Notes: generated by a model from the sequence alone, not told the origin. Positions 1-6,109 are shown, counted from the stretch's first letter. The stretch: 6,109 nt of DNA from Bacteroidota bacterium (GCA_030592205.1 JAUVKA010000262.1:1-6109); one strand, 5' to 3'. Program-made: numbers and translations.

Positions 1-757
1 ACGGACCTCCAAGAAACAGGTTCGCGGCATCAATCTGTACCTGAGTACTAGCCAGGAAACCCATAAACATGTGAGTGATAAGAAATAATTCTATTGCAAT
101 CAGCATCAGATCGATTCGTGCAAAGAAATGCCTTTCTTCCTTGCTTTTACTAAACAGGATAATGACTGCCGCTCCCGTTGATAAGCCTGAAACCAGAAAT
201 AAGGGGCCCAGAATAGAAGTATTCCAGAGTGGACGGGCATTGAAGGCTGAGAAAAGAATCCCTGTGTATAAACCTAAAATAAGAGCATAAAAAATGGTAA
301 GCCATGCTAATATTTTTTTGTTCTTATTAATAAAATCCTCAAAATCCCTCAGCCACTGCCAGGGCCAATTCCAGTTAGGAAAGACCAGTCGGATATTTAA
401 TGCTGCCCATATCATGGAGAGCGGAGTAATAATCATAAGAGTCCATGCTCCCCAACCCATCGGTGACTCCAGTCGTACTGTAGTATACAGTCGCCAGAAG
501 AATAATTTGTGTTTCAAATCCAGGAATAAAGCAAATAAACCCAAAATCAGTATAATAGGCACAAACAGGGTTACCCAGCGAGTGGCGGTGGGATATTTAT
601 CCTCTTTCCCCTGTATGGTCAGCAGAGCAACAAAAAACAAAAGCCCCGCTGCCAGGCCACCCAGAAAAAGATATAGGGGGATCTGCCAATGCCAAATGTG
701 TAAATGAGGATCGATATTAGGATTCATCCTTCCGCTTACAATTATCTCTTCTCGCAT
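1..757 (-). CDS. psrC: NrfD/PsrC-type quinone-interacting membrane subunit (partial, C-terminus outside window)
   Basis: This is the membrane anchor of the molybdoenzyme complex encoded just upstream. In the family it exchanges electrons between menaquinone/quinol and the Fe-S subunit. The minus strand is open from ATG 757 to the window edge, giving 252 residues without a stop. The translation has about six hydrophobic segments, near residues 27-48, 61-81, 103-122, 149-172, 180-202 and 216-236. The N-terminus contains NPNIDPHLHIW followed by LYLFLGGLAAG, which is characteristic of NrfD proteins, and the fragment ends in LFLGGP before the expected last helices. Full-length members usually have eight or more helices, so the C-terminus is missing because of the window limit, not a lesion. 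An internal ATG at 727 would give a start 10 residues later. I prefer 757 because the residues before the NPNID block look like the usual family N-terminus. The gene begins 21 bases after the Fe-S subunit stop, with no clear Shine-Dalgarno. NrfD family membership is firm; the exact quinone and substrate system is inferred. Confidence 0.9.
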   Translation of the reverse strand, partial: MREEIIVSGRMNPNIDPHLHIWHWQIPLYLFLGGLAAGLLFFVALLTIQGKEDKYPTATRWVTLFVPIILILGLFALFLDLKHKLFFWRLYTTVRLESPMGWGAWTLMIITPLSMIWAALNIRLVFPNWNWPWQWLRDFEDFINKNKKILAWLTIFYALILGLYTGILFSAFNARPLWNTSILGPLFLVSGLSTGAAVIILFSKSKEERHFFARIDLMLIAIELFLITHMFMGFLASTQVQIDAANLFLGGP

Positions 758-778
758 AACCGAAAACTGTTTCAGAAT

Positions 779-1312
779 TTAGATTAAGTAATAAACCTGA
801 GGTTTTGTACCTGCTTCTGGAATTAGTGTCTTTGATTTCCTTTTTTTCAAGACAAGCGAAACCTCACTTTTGGGATCATCAAGATCTCCAAAATACATAC
901 ATTTGGTTGGACACGCTGCTACACATGCAGGACTGAGTCCTTTCTCAACTCTGTGAATACAGAAAGTGCATTTGTCAACATAACCATCAGGATGTGAATA
1001 CCTTGCATCATAGGGACATGAAACTATACAAGCCCCGCAACCAATACACTTATTGGGGGTAACCAGTACAATACCTCCATCGCCATAATGACTGGCCCCG
1101 GTTGGGCAGCATCTCACACACGGAGAGTTATCACAATGATTGCATCTTTCAGATCGGATTTCCATTTCCAACTGGGGATATGTACCATCAGTTACTTCCA
1201 CTATCCAATCCCGGCAAAAGCCTATAGGCACGTTATTCTCAGTTTGGCAGGCTACCACACAATCACTGCAGCCTACACATTTCTTTGTATCGATTGCCAT
1301 TGCATACCTCAT
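779..1312 (-). CDS. psrB: Four-cluster [4Fe-4S] ferredoxin-like electron-transfer subunit (PsrB/NrfC/DmsB type)
   Basis: This subunit of 177 residues would carry electrons between the membrane anchor and the molybdopterin subunit. Sixteen cysteines fall in four groups: C12/C15/C18/C22, C57/C60/C65/C69, C89/C92/C95/C99 and C115/C118/C130/C134. This is the standard arrangement for four [4Fe-4S] clusters in the DmsB/PsrB/NrfC family, and the length is typical. Three further cysteines (C33, C68, C138) are not part of that pattern. There is no signal peptide. In this family the subunit is normally exported by hitchhiking with the Tat-bearing catalytic partner. The start at 1312 overlaps the stop of the catalytic gene by four bases (ATGA) and has GGAGG seven bases upstream, which implies translational coupling. 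A second in-frame ATG at 1300, with GAGG six bases upstream, would remove four residues and cannot be excluded. The family call is firm; the symbol psrB is by operon context and does not prove polysulfide as substrate. Confidence 0.93.
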   Translation of the reverse strand: MRYAMAIDTKKCVGCSDCVVACQTENNVPIGFCRDWIVEVTDGTYPQLEMEIRSERCNHCDNSPCVRCCPTGASHYGDGGIVLVTPNKCIGCGACIVSCPYDARYSHPDGYVDKCTFCIHRVEKGLSPACVAACPTKCMYFGDLDDPKSEVSLVLKKRKSKTLIPEAGTKPQVYYLI

Positions 1313-3534
1313 GACTCAACCTCCACTTCAGTTATAAAACTCACAAAATTGCCACGCATTCCAGTGCCCCCCATGATGGGATCAATATGAACTTTAGATA
1401 TAAGATTAGTATCACTGGCGCCCTTGCCATAACACCGTTTTAGCTTTTTCTGGTCGTGCCCAAATCCATGAACCATGTAAACCGAATCCCAACGGATTCG
1501 TTCAGTTACCCTAACTTTTATAGGAAACTGTGTTTTTTTACCATCCTGATTGATCAGATGGATATACTGATCATTTTCCAGACCCCATTCCCTGGCAACC
1601 TTGGGATTGATCCATACTGCATTCTCCTCCATCAGGTCGGTCAGGTTTGGATTATTGGATGTTCTACTGAAAGTATGCATAGGAGCACGTCCATAGATCA
1701 ATCTGTAATATCCATCAGGAGGCTCCTCGTGAGGAGTGTATACCGGCATGGGGTCAAAGCCTTTAGCTTCAAGCTCAGTAGAATACAGTTCAATTTTTCC
1801 GGTATTCGTATAGAATTCAATTTCCTCACCGGGAGCAAAGTATAAATCGTCATATTCCCTGGCCATAGTTTTCACCCCAATCCTTTGCATTTCTTCAAGG
1901 CTTGAACCCATTTTCTTGAGTTGCCAATCTAAAAGATCTTCCAGATTTTCATGTGGAAAATGATCGGCAAGTCCCATTTTCTTTGCTAATTCCCTGGCTA
2001 TCCAATACCCAGGCTTTGAATCATATTTAGGAGACACGGCCGGCATCCTGAGAGCAATCTGCGGCTCCCTGTGTGGGCTGGTTCTAATAAGATCATATCT
2101 TTCCAAATAAGTACATTCAGGAAGAATTACATCGGCCCAGCCGGTTATCTCCATAGGCATGGTATCAATTGCTACCAATAAATCCAGGTTGTTGATAGCC
2201 TGCAATGTATTATCCTGATTAGGAAGGGTTTCAATTAGATTTGTGCCATTTACTATCCATGCTTTAAAAGAACAATCCCTTTCTGCAACAGGAATGGTGG
2301 CATCGCAAATTCCAGACGCAAGTGCCAGATCTGCTAATTCATACTTTCCGGGAAAAGCATCTCTCCATGTACGGCTTATTTTCGGATACTCCGGATGTGG
2401 ATAAGCTGGCATACTAACCTTTTCGGGCCTGTAAAACCCTCCCCGTCGACCCCATGAACCAAGAAGTGCATTTAGAATTGCAACAGCCCTTAAGCGCTGG
2501 GTATCGTCGCCATACCAAGTAACATGACGACCGGGATGGACAATAACAGCTGGTGAGGCACTACCCATAGCCCTGGCAGTCTCTCTTATCAATTGAGGTT
2601 CAAGAGTAGTAATCCCATATGCCCATTCAGGAGTCATGTTTTTAACGTGATCCTTCAGATATTCAAAGCCAAAGGTGTATTTTTCCACGTACTCCTTATC
2701 ATAATAACCTTCTTCAATAATAACATGAATCCAGGCCAACAGTAAAGCCAGATCAGTGGCTGGTTTAATGGGCAACCAGAATTTAGATTTACTGGCTGCT
2801 GTGCTGTACCTCGGATCTACAGTAATTATAGTGGCTCCTTTATCAATGGCATCAGACATTTCCTGAACCTGACCATTGTGCATATTTTCACCAATGTGAG
2901 ATCCTATAAGAACAAGACATCTGGTATCCCGTATATCTGTTCTTTCCGGTGATTCAACACCCTCGCCAAAAGTAGCAATGAAACCAACCTCACGGGGCCC
3001 GCGACATTGGGCATAACTGGGAGCTGTAATATTATTGGATCCATAGGCCTTCAAAAGATTACCGAAGTACTTACCGCCTGACCCATGTGAAAATAAGGCA
3101 ATGCATTCCGGTCCGTGCTCTTTGGCAATTGCCTCCAATTTCGTGGCAATAAACCCCAATGCTTCATCCCAACTCGCTTCTCGAAATGTTTGTTTTCCAT
3201 CAACCTCAGTCCGGATCATAGGAGTCTTTAACCTGTCTTCATCATTATACATTCCTACCCCACCGGTTCCCCTCGGACAAAAACGACCATTGGAGTGCAG
3301 ATCATCATCATTTCCAATGATTTTCCAAACATCTCCATTATCCTTTTTATAAATCCATCCTGCACACTTCCAAAAACAAACCTCACAATAGGTTGGAGTA
3401 CGACGCATACTCTTAAACACAGGACTATCTTCCTGAGAAAAGGTCTTTGCCAAACTGGTGAAGGCAGGAATTCCCAGGGATATTCCACCCGCCCCCAATG
3501 TTGATACTCTTATAAATTCACGCCTGCTTGCCAT
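1309..3534 (-). CDS. psrA: Tat-exported molybdopterin oxidoreductase catalytic subunit, polysulfide/thiosulfate reductase-like
   Basis: This is the catalytic subunit (741 aa) of a DMSO-reductase-superfamily molybdoenzyme, predicted to reduce or oxidise a small substrate in the periplasm. It begins with a twin-arginine signal (SRREFIRV, residues 3-10) and a hydrophobic stretch to about residue 29. A proximal [4Fe-4S] site follows: C50, C53, C57 and C86, the last in CPRGTGG. C177, in SYAQCRGP, sits where the Mo-ligating cysteine is expected (inference). The C-terminal molybdopterin-dinucleotide domain starts near YGRAPMHT (614-621), with NNPNL at 627-631. The ending GKGASDTNL (703-711) plus DP (718-719) resembles Psr/Phs enzymes. 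The length matches PsrA/PhsA (about 750-765) and is short for TtrA or ArrA. The frame is open 20 codons further upstream to an ATG at 3594, but I chose 3534 because it puts the RR motif at residues 4-5. No Shine-Dalgarno precedes it. Substrate remains uncertain: polysulfide, thiosulfate, sulfite or another oxyanion. Confidence 0.92.
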   Translation of the reverse strand: MASRREFIRVSTLGAGGISLGIPAFTSLAKTFSQEDSPVFKSMRRTPTYCEVCFWKCAGWIYKKDNGDVWKIIGNDDDLHSNGRFCPRGTGGVGMYNDEDRLKTPMIRTEVDGKQTFREASWDEALGFIATKLEAIAKEHGPECIALFSHGSGGKYFGNLLKAYGSNNITAPSYAQCRGPREVGFIATFGEGVESPERTDIRDTRCLVLIGSHIGENMHNGQVQEMSDAIDKGATIITVDPRYSTAASKSKFWLPIKPATDLALLLAWIHVIIEEGYYDKEYVEKYTFGFEYLKDHVKNMTPEWAYGITTLEPQLIRETARAMGSASPAVIVHPGRHVTWYGDDTQRLRAVAILNALLGSWGRRGGFYRPEKVSMPAYPHPEYPKISRTWRDAFPGKYELADLALASGICDATIPVAERDCSFKAWIVNGTNLIETLPNQDNTLQAINNLDLLVAIDTMPMEITGWADVILPECTYLERYDLIRTSPHREPQIALRMPAVSPKYDSKPGYWIARELAKKMGLADHFPHENLEDLLDWQLKKMGSSLEEMQRIGVKTMAREYDDLYFAPGEEIEFYTNTGKIELYSTELEAKGFDPMPVYTPHEEPPDGYYRLIYGRAPMHTFSRTSNNPNLTDLMEENAVWINPKVAREWGLENDQYIHLINQDGKKTQFPIKVRVTERIRWDSVYMVHGFGHDQKKLKRCYGKGASDTNLISKVHIDPIMGGTGMRGNFVSFITEVEVES
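1320..1324 (-). promoter_or_regulatory. Ribosome binding site for the Fe-S subunit gene
   Basis: On the minus strand GGAGG lies seven bases before the ATG at 1312, inside the last codons of the catalytic subunit gene. It supports that start over the alternative at 1300 and fits coupled translation through the ATGA overlap. It stands out because the catalytic and anchor genes of the same operon have no comparable site. Confidence 0.7.
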
Positions 3535-3572
3535 ACATATTACATATCTATATATCCAGAAATTTAGATTTG

Positions 3573-3580
3573 TAAATATA
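3573..3580 (-). promoter_or_regulatory. Candidate -7 promoter element for the molybdoenzyme operon
   Basis: Read on the minus strand this is TATATTTA, five of six fixed positions of the Bacteroidota -7 consensus TAnnTTTG. It lies 38 bases before the ATG at 3534. I found no TTTG at the matching -33 distance (19-21 bases upstream), so it is only half a promoter, and in such AT-rich DNA a partial match is easily accidental. Confidence 0.25.
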
Positions 3581-3616
3581 TAAACTAATAACACCTTGTG
3601 CTATTTTTCTAACATT

Positions 3617-3636
3617 ATTGTTATTCCAATAACTAT
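3617..3636. promoter_or_regulatory. Palindromic operator candidate, Crp/Fnr-like geometry
   Basis: The core GTTATTCCAATAAC (3620-3633) is a perfect inverted repeat with arms of six bases around CC. Two further pairs match beyond one mismatch on each side (3617-3618 with 3635-3636). Written as GTTAT-N4-ATAAC it has the five-four-five geometry of Crp/Fnr-family operators, although the bases differ from the FNR consensus TTGAT-N4-ATCAA. Its centre is 92 bases upstream of the catalytic subunit start and roughly 60 bases upstream of the start point implied by the candidate element at 3573-3580. That is a usual activator distance. The regulator is unknown, and the function is inferred from symmetry and position only. 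Confidence 0.4.
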
Positions 3637-3802
3637 CCTGTTATCTTACTTATACACAGGTCATTTGCTTTATCTTAGAAATATGTAATTGATTTTTATT
3701 ATCAAAACTTGGCACAAATCGGGCTATTTAGAATCAGTCTAATCCTCTTTGCCGAATTTTGGTTCGCTTATTTAGAAATTCATCACAGTTACAAGATCAT
3801 TA

Positions 3803-3811
3803 TGGTATAAT
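3803..3811 (+). promoter_or_regulatory. Candidate extended -10 element for the secreted-protein gene
   Basis: TGGTATAAT contains a perfect TATAAT preceded by TGn, matching an extended -10 of the general sigma-70 type. It lies 76 bases before the ATG at 3888. No good TTGACA-like -35 is present at 16-18 bases, and Bacteroidota usually use a different -7/-33 pair, so the assignment is weak. Confidence 0.3.
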
Positions 3812-3887
3812 ACAAAAAGTAGCAATTAAAGGTGTAATGCCATGCTTTCAGAATCGTCATATAAGTGTAAATAAAACAAATGAAATT

Positions 3888-4946
3888 ATGAAAGCACAAA
3901 AAATTTCTTTGCTAGTCACATTGATGTTTCTAGCTCTTGCCCCCCAAGGATTTTCCTATGTGCCTGAATCCAATGAAAAGCCAGTTAATGTTGTGGTTGA
4001 TTTTTATCCAAATTATGCCGGTCATTTGTTGGGTGTTTCTGAAATTGGTTACCAGAGTAATTATGCCGATATCTACCAAAACTCTATTAAGCCAAAAGAC
4101 CTGGAGTACCTGAGGGAGAACCCTGAGCTGCTTCAGTGGGAACCTGGAGATGAGGGTCCTTTAACCAGTGTATTTATATCTTTTCCCGGATATATCAACC
4201 CTGACACAAAAGAAGCATTGGCTGAATACCTCCATGATTTAAACTCTGCCATAGCCCAAAAATCATTTGATTTATTCTATAAAAAATACAATCAAGCCAT
4301 TGTTAATCTGGATTCCTGGTGTGGCTTTTCGCTTAATTCATACATATATGAGTATGAAGAAGAAATACAGAAGATATCCCAAATCTTAATGAACAATTTC
4401 GACAATTTCAAGTACTGGGTTTGGCCTAAAGAATCCAGACACATGAAGATATTGGCAAATTCTATGAACTATCAGCTCAAGAAACTGGATCTTATCAAAA
4501 AGTGGGAAGAAAAAACGGGCATTGATTTCAAAGCTCCATCATACCAAATTATTTTGAGCGCGGGCATGGCCAACGGACCAACAGGGAAAGCTCTTGGATA
4601 TGAAAAGGGATGGTGCTATTACGGTGAAAATCCGGACAAGCTTATCCAGCGGATATGCCAGGATGCAGGACGAAGGTTATTAGTGAATGTATGCTGCAAC
4701 AAATATAACGAGTATGACCCACTGCTTTGTTACCAGGTTTATGAAGCTCTCAACAAATATATGACTGAAATGATACTTGCCGAAGTGGGAAGAAAAACTC
4801 AAGCAGGAGATGCACTTGACAGGCAAGACGACTTATACAGAATATTCGACTCAATAATGATTATGAATCCGGAAATAAAAGCTAATGATCTATATGCTAT
4901 TGCTTTGCAAAACTTTTCAAAAGCCGATGCCTTCGCCGGTCAATAA
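3888..4946 (+). CDS. Secreted protein of unknown function (352 aa)
   Basis: I do not recognise this protein with certainty. It starts with a typical Sec signal peptide: MKAQK, a hydrophobic core over residues 6-18, and a probable cleavage after S23 (GFS|YVP). There is no lipobox, so it should be periplasmic or released. The mature part is soluble, rich in Tyr, Asn and Lys, with no further membrane segment. It has six cysteines (145, 243, 257, 269, 270, 281), five of them clustered in the last third, which could form disulfides after export. Residues 221-270 (from IILSAG through a Gly/Pro-rich loop to a helix ending NVCC) loosely recall secreted DUF4932-type putative peptidases, but no HExxH is present. 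The matching helix reads CQDAGRR, so peptidase activity is not supported. The frame is open upstream to TTG 3759, but the signal peptide fixes the start at 3888. No Shine-Dalgarno is visible. It is transcribed alone, divergent from the molybdoenzyme operon and closed by a terminator. Confidence 0.8.
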   Translation: MKAQKISLLVTLMFLALAPQGFSYVPESNEKPVNVVVDFYPNYAGHLLGVSEIGYQSNYADIYQNSIKPKDLEYLRENPELLQWEPGDEGPLTSVFISFPGYINPDTKEALAEYLHDLNSAIAQKSFDLFYKKYNQAIVNLDSWCGFSLNSYIYEYEEEIQKISQILMNNFDNFKYWVWPKESRHMKILANSMNYQLKKLDLIKKWEEKTGIDFKAPSYQIILSAGMANGPTGKALGYEKGWCYYGENPDKLIQRICQDAGRRLLVNVCCNKYNEYDPLLCYQVYEALNKYMTEMILAEVGRKTQAGDALDRQDDLYRIFDSIMIMNPEIKANDLYAIALQNFSKADAFAGQ

Positions 4947-4989
4947 GCGGAATCATTAAGAAGAACGGCTTTTTTACCATATATCCAGA

Positions 4990-5025
4990 AAACCCCAGAC
5001 ATTCATTTGTCGGGGTTTCCTTTTT
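4990..5025 (+). terminator. Intrinsic terminator after the secreted-protein gene
   Basis: AAACCCC (4990-4996) pairs with GGGGTTT (5012-5018), and inside it GACA (4998-5001) pairs with TGTC (5008-5011). One bulged A (4997) separates the two stem parts, and the loop is TTCATT. CC and a run of five T residues (5021-5025) follow. It lies 43 bases past the stop codon at 4946 and separates that transcript from lipA. Confidence 0.85.
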
Positions 5026-5054
5026 GGGGGCTCGTCAGAATAGTCTTACATTTA
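5023..5054 (+). promoter_or_regulatory. Candidate Bacteroidota-type promoter for lipA-lipB
   Basis: TTTG at 5023-5026 is followed after 20 bases by TACATTTA at 5047-5054. The Bacteroides primary sigma factor consensus is TTTG, 19-21 bases, TAnnTTTG; only the last base deviates. Transcription would start near 5060, giving a leader of about 18 bases that carries the GAGG site before ATG 5078. The -33 element overlaps the end of the preceding terminator's T-run, so the two signals are tightly packed. Confidence 0.45.
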
Positions 5055-5067
5055 TCTCCTGATTATT

Positions 5068-5071
5068 GAGG
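5068..5071 (+). promoter_or_regulatory. Ribosome binding site deciding the lipA start
   Basis: GAGG is placed six bases before ATG 5078. It overlaps the alternative in-frame TTG at 5066 and directly abuts ATG 5072, so neither of those could use it. This favours 5078 as the translation start. Confidence 0.55.
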
Positions 5072-5077
5072 ATGAGT

Positions 5078-5938
5078 ATGAGCGAGAAAAAGCACCTTAG
5101 GTTACCCGAGTGGATGAAGATGAAATCCCGCTTACCAAAAGATGGTCGGTACACAGAAGTACGCCGTCTGCTGGAAGAAAACCAATTGCATACTATATGT
5201 ACAAGCGGTAATTGCCCAAATATAGGCGAATGCTGGTCAGCAGGTACAGCTACCTTTATGATATTGGGGGAAATATGTACCCGTTCCTGCAAATTTTGTG
5301 GAGTAAAAACTGGAAAACCATTGGAAGTTGATATCGAAGAACCGGCCAGGGTTGCCAAATCCATAAAAATGATGGGAATTCTTCACGCCGTAATAACCTC
5401 TGTTGACCGTGATGATTTGGAGGATCGTGGAACCACGCTGTGGGTTCAAACCATTGAGGAAATAAAACGGATAAACCCGGGTGTTACGATGGAAACACTA
5501 ATACCTGATTTTGATGGCAAACCTCATTTAATTGAGAGGATAATTAAAGCTGGCCCTGAGGTAATATCCCATAACCTGGAAACCGTTAAACGCCTCAGCA
5601 AAGGGGTTCGCTCAAAAGCCAGGTATGAGCTGAGTCTTGATGTAATTCGCCAGGTATCCATTTCTAAAATTGTTTCCAAGTCTGGAATCATGCTCGGACT
5701 GGGTGAAACCAGTGAGGAGATTTTAGAAACGATGGATGATTTACTTGAAGTTGGATGTCAGGTCTTCACTATTGGGCAATATATGCAGCCAACAAGGGAT
5801 CATATGCCGGTTGACGAATGGATCACACCAGAGCAATTTGAAGAGTACAGGAAAATTGGACTGGCAAAGGGTTTTCGTCATGTAGAAAGTCATCCGCTGG
5901 TTAGATCATCTTATCATGCCGAAAAGCATATCAAATAA
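5078..5938 (+). CDS. lipA: Lipoyl synthase (radical SAM)
   Basis: LipA inserts two sulfur atoms into protein-bound octanoyl groups to make the lipoyl cofactor, using S-adenosylmethionine and a sacrificed auxiliary Fe-S cluster, in the cytoplasm. From ATG 5078 the protein has 286 residues, a normal length. The auxiliary cluster motif CX4CX5C is C41, C46, C52 (CTSGNCPNIGEC). The radical SAM motif CX3CX2C is C67, C71, C74 (CTRSCKFC). Other family signatures are ITSVDRDDL, LIPDFDG, SHNLETV, MLGLGET and GQYMQPTRDHMPV. The C-terminal RSSYHA (276-281) supplies the serine that ligates the auxiliary cluster. All key residues are present, so the enzyme should be active. In-frame starts at 5066 (TTG) and 5072 (ATG) are possible but place the GAGG site badly. 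lipB follows after three bases, so the two form an operon. The preceding terminator separates it from the secreted-protein gene. Confidence 0.97.
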   Translation: MSEKKHLRLPEWMKMKSRLPKDGRYTEVRRLLEENQLHTICTSGNCPNIGECWSAGTATFMILGEICTRSCKFCGVKTGKPLEVDIEEPARVAKSIKMMGILHAVITSVDRDDLEDRGTTLWVQTIEEIKRINPGVTMETLIPDFDGKPHLIERIIKAGPEVISHNLETVKRLSKGVRSKARYELSLDVIRQVSISKIVSKSGIMLGLGETSEEILETMDDLLEVGCQVFTIGQYMQPTRDHMPVDEWITPEQFEEYRKIGLAKGFRHVESHPLVRSSYHAEKHIK

Positions 5939-5941
5939 ATT

Positions 5942-6109
5942 ATGATACCTGAAATTGAATATCTCGATCTGGGAAAGCTGGACTTCAAATCGGCCTGGGA
6001 TTACCAGGAGAGAGTATTCAGGGAAAGAGTGCAGCGCAAGCTGGAAAATCGTCAGCTTGAGGCAAAAGATCGTCAATACTTGAAAAATATTCTATTGTTT
6101 GTTGAACAT
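5942..6109 (+). CDS. lipB: Lipoyl(octanoyl) transferase, N-terminal part (partial)
   Basis: LipB moves the octanoyl group from acyl carrier protein to the lipoyl domains of 2-oxoacid dehydrogenases and GcvH; LipA then adds sulfur. Only the first 56 residues lie in the window and the frame is open at the right edge. The N-terminus IEYLDLGKLDFKSAWDYQE (5-23) is typical of the LipB family, with the conserved Asp-Leu-Gly and Trp-Asp-Tyr-Gln-Glu pattern. The fragment ends LLFVEH (51-56), where family members continue with the HP(x)3T(x)G-type active-site strand. The catalytic cysteine and lysine would be beyond the edge. The charged segment between the two motifs (about residues 27-48) is longer than in E. 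coli LipB, as I recall for Bacteroidota forms. The start is three bases after the lipA stop and lacks a clear Shine-Dalgarno, so it is probably translated by coupling. Confidence 0.92.
   Translation, partial: MIPEIEYLDLGKLDFKSAWDYQERVFRERVQRKLENRQLEAKDRQYLKNILLFVEH

Larger units (their letters stand above)
3535..3887. other. Divergent AT-rich intergenic region between the molybdoenzyme operon and the secreted-protein gene
   Basis: This 353-base stretch separates two divergently oriented genes and holds no convincing coding sequence. The open frame from TTG 3759 that runs into the secreted-protein gene encodes no signal sequence and lacks a ribosome binding site, so I treat it as untranslated leader. 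The region is strongly AT-rich and must contain the promoters for both directions. Visible elements are a palindrome at 3617-3636, a promoter-like TATATTTA on the minus strand (3573-3580), an extended -10-like TGGTATAAT on the plus strand (3803-3811), and two weaker inverted repeats: TTGAT/ATCAA with a seven-base spacer (3689-3705) and TTAGA/TCTAA with a five-base spacer (3728-3742). Confidence 0.75.

Noticed and set aside
75..707. Two plus-strand open frames of 71 and 137 codons across 75-290 and 294-707
   Set aside because: They lie antisense to the NrfD membrane gene, whose minus-strand translation is clearly a conserved protein. Their own translations show no recognisable features.
3535..3594. 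Upstream in-frame extension of the catalytic subunit to ATG 3594
   Set aside because: It would add 20 residues before the twin-arginine motif. The ATG at 3534 places SRREF at the usual position.
3689..3705. TTGAT...ATCAA pair that looks like an FNR box
   Set aside because: The half-sites match FNR, but the spacer is seven bases, not four, which does not fit FNR dimer geometry. In AT-rich DNA five-base arms arise easily by chance.
3728..3742. Short inverted repeat TTAGA-N5-TCTAA
   Set aside because: The arms are only five bases, do not extend, and the element has no association with a promoter element or T-run.
3759..3887. Upstream extension of the secreted-protein gene from TTG 3759
   Set aside because: The added 43 residues have no signal character and would bury an otherwise textbook signal peptide inside the protein. 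There is also no ribosome site.
4921..4975. Possible second terminator: AAGCCG in the end of the secreted-protein gene pairing with CGGCTTTTTT at 4966-4975
   Set aside because: The loop would be about 40 bases and include the stop codon. The compact hairpin just downstream is a far better terminator.
5035..5449. Minus-strand open frames of 109 and 70 codons over the lipA start
   Set aside because: They are antisense to lipA, which carries all family motifs, and have no independent support.

Overview
This window looks like a chromosomal segment from an anaerobic or facultatively anaerobic Bacteroidota-type bacterium. That placement is inferred from the AT-rich base composition, several starts without a Shine-Dalgarno sequence, a Bacteroides-like promoter ahead of lipA, and the style of the LipA and LipB proteins. 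No 16S rRNA or other phylogenetic marker is present to confirm it.

The left half (1-3534, minus strand) is a three-gene operon for a membrane-bound complex iron-sulfur molybdoenzyme of the polysulfide/thiosulfate reductase (Psr/Phs) type. In transcription order it encodes a Tat-exported molybdopterin catalytic subunit (741 aa), a 16-cysteine four-cluster ferredoxin-like electron-transfer subunit (177 aa), and an NrfD/PsrC quinone-interacting membrane anchor that runs off the left edge of the window. The first two genes overlap by 4 bases and the second and third are 21 bases apart. Electrons would move between the membrane quinone pool (anchor), the Fe-S chain and the molybdenum site facing the periplasm. 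The substrate cannot be fixed from sequence; sulfur compounds are the best guess.

A 353-base AT-rich divergent intergenic region (3535-3887) holds a palindrome of Crp/Fnr-like geometry and candidate promoter elements. To its right, a plus-strand gene (3888-4946) encodes a 352-aa secreted protein that I do not recognise. A clear intrinsic terminator (about 4990-5025) ends it.

The right end (5078-6109, plus strand) holds lipA (lipoyl synthase, complete) followed 3 bases later by the start of lipB (octanoyltransferase, cut by the window edge). Together they build the lipoyl cofactor of 2-oxoacid dehydrogenases and the glycine cleavage system. A Bacteroides-type promoter candidate lies between the terminator and lipA.

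There are no mobile elements, CRISPR arrays, tRNAs or rRNAs. I see no convincing new system. The unknown secreted protein and the palindrome upstream of the molybdoenzyme operon are the most worthwhile items for follow-up.
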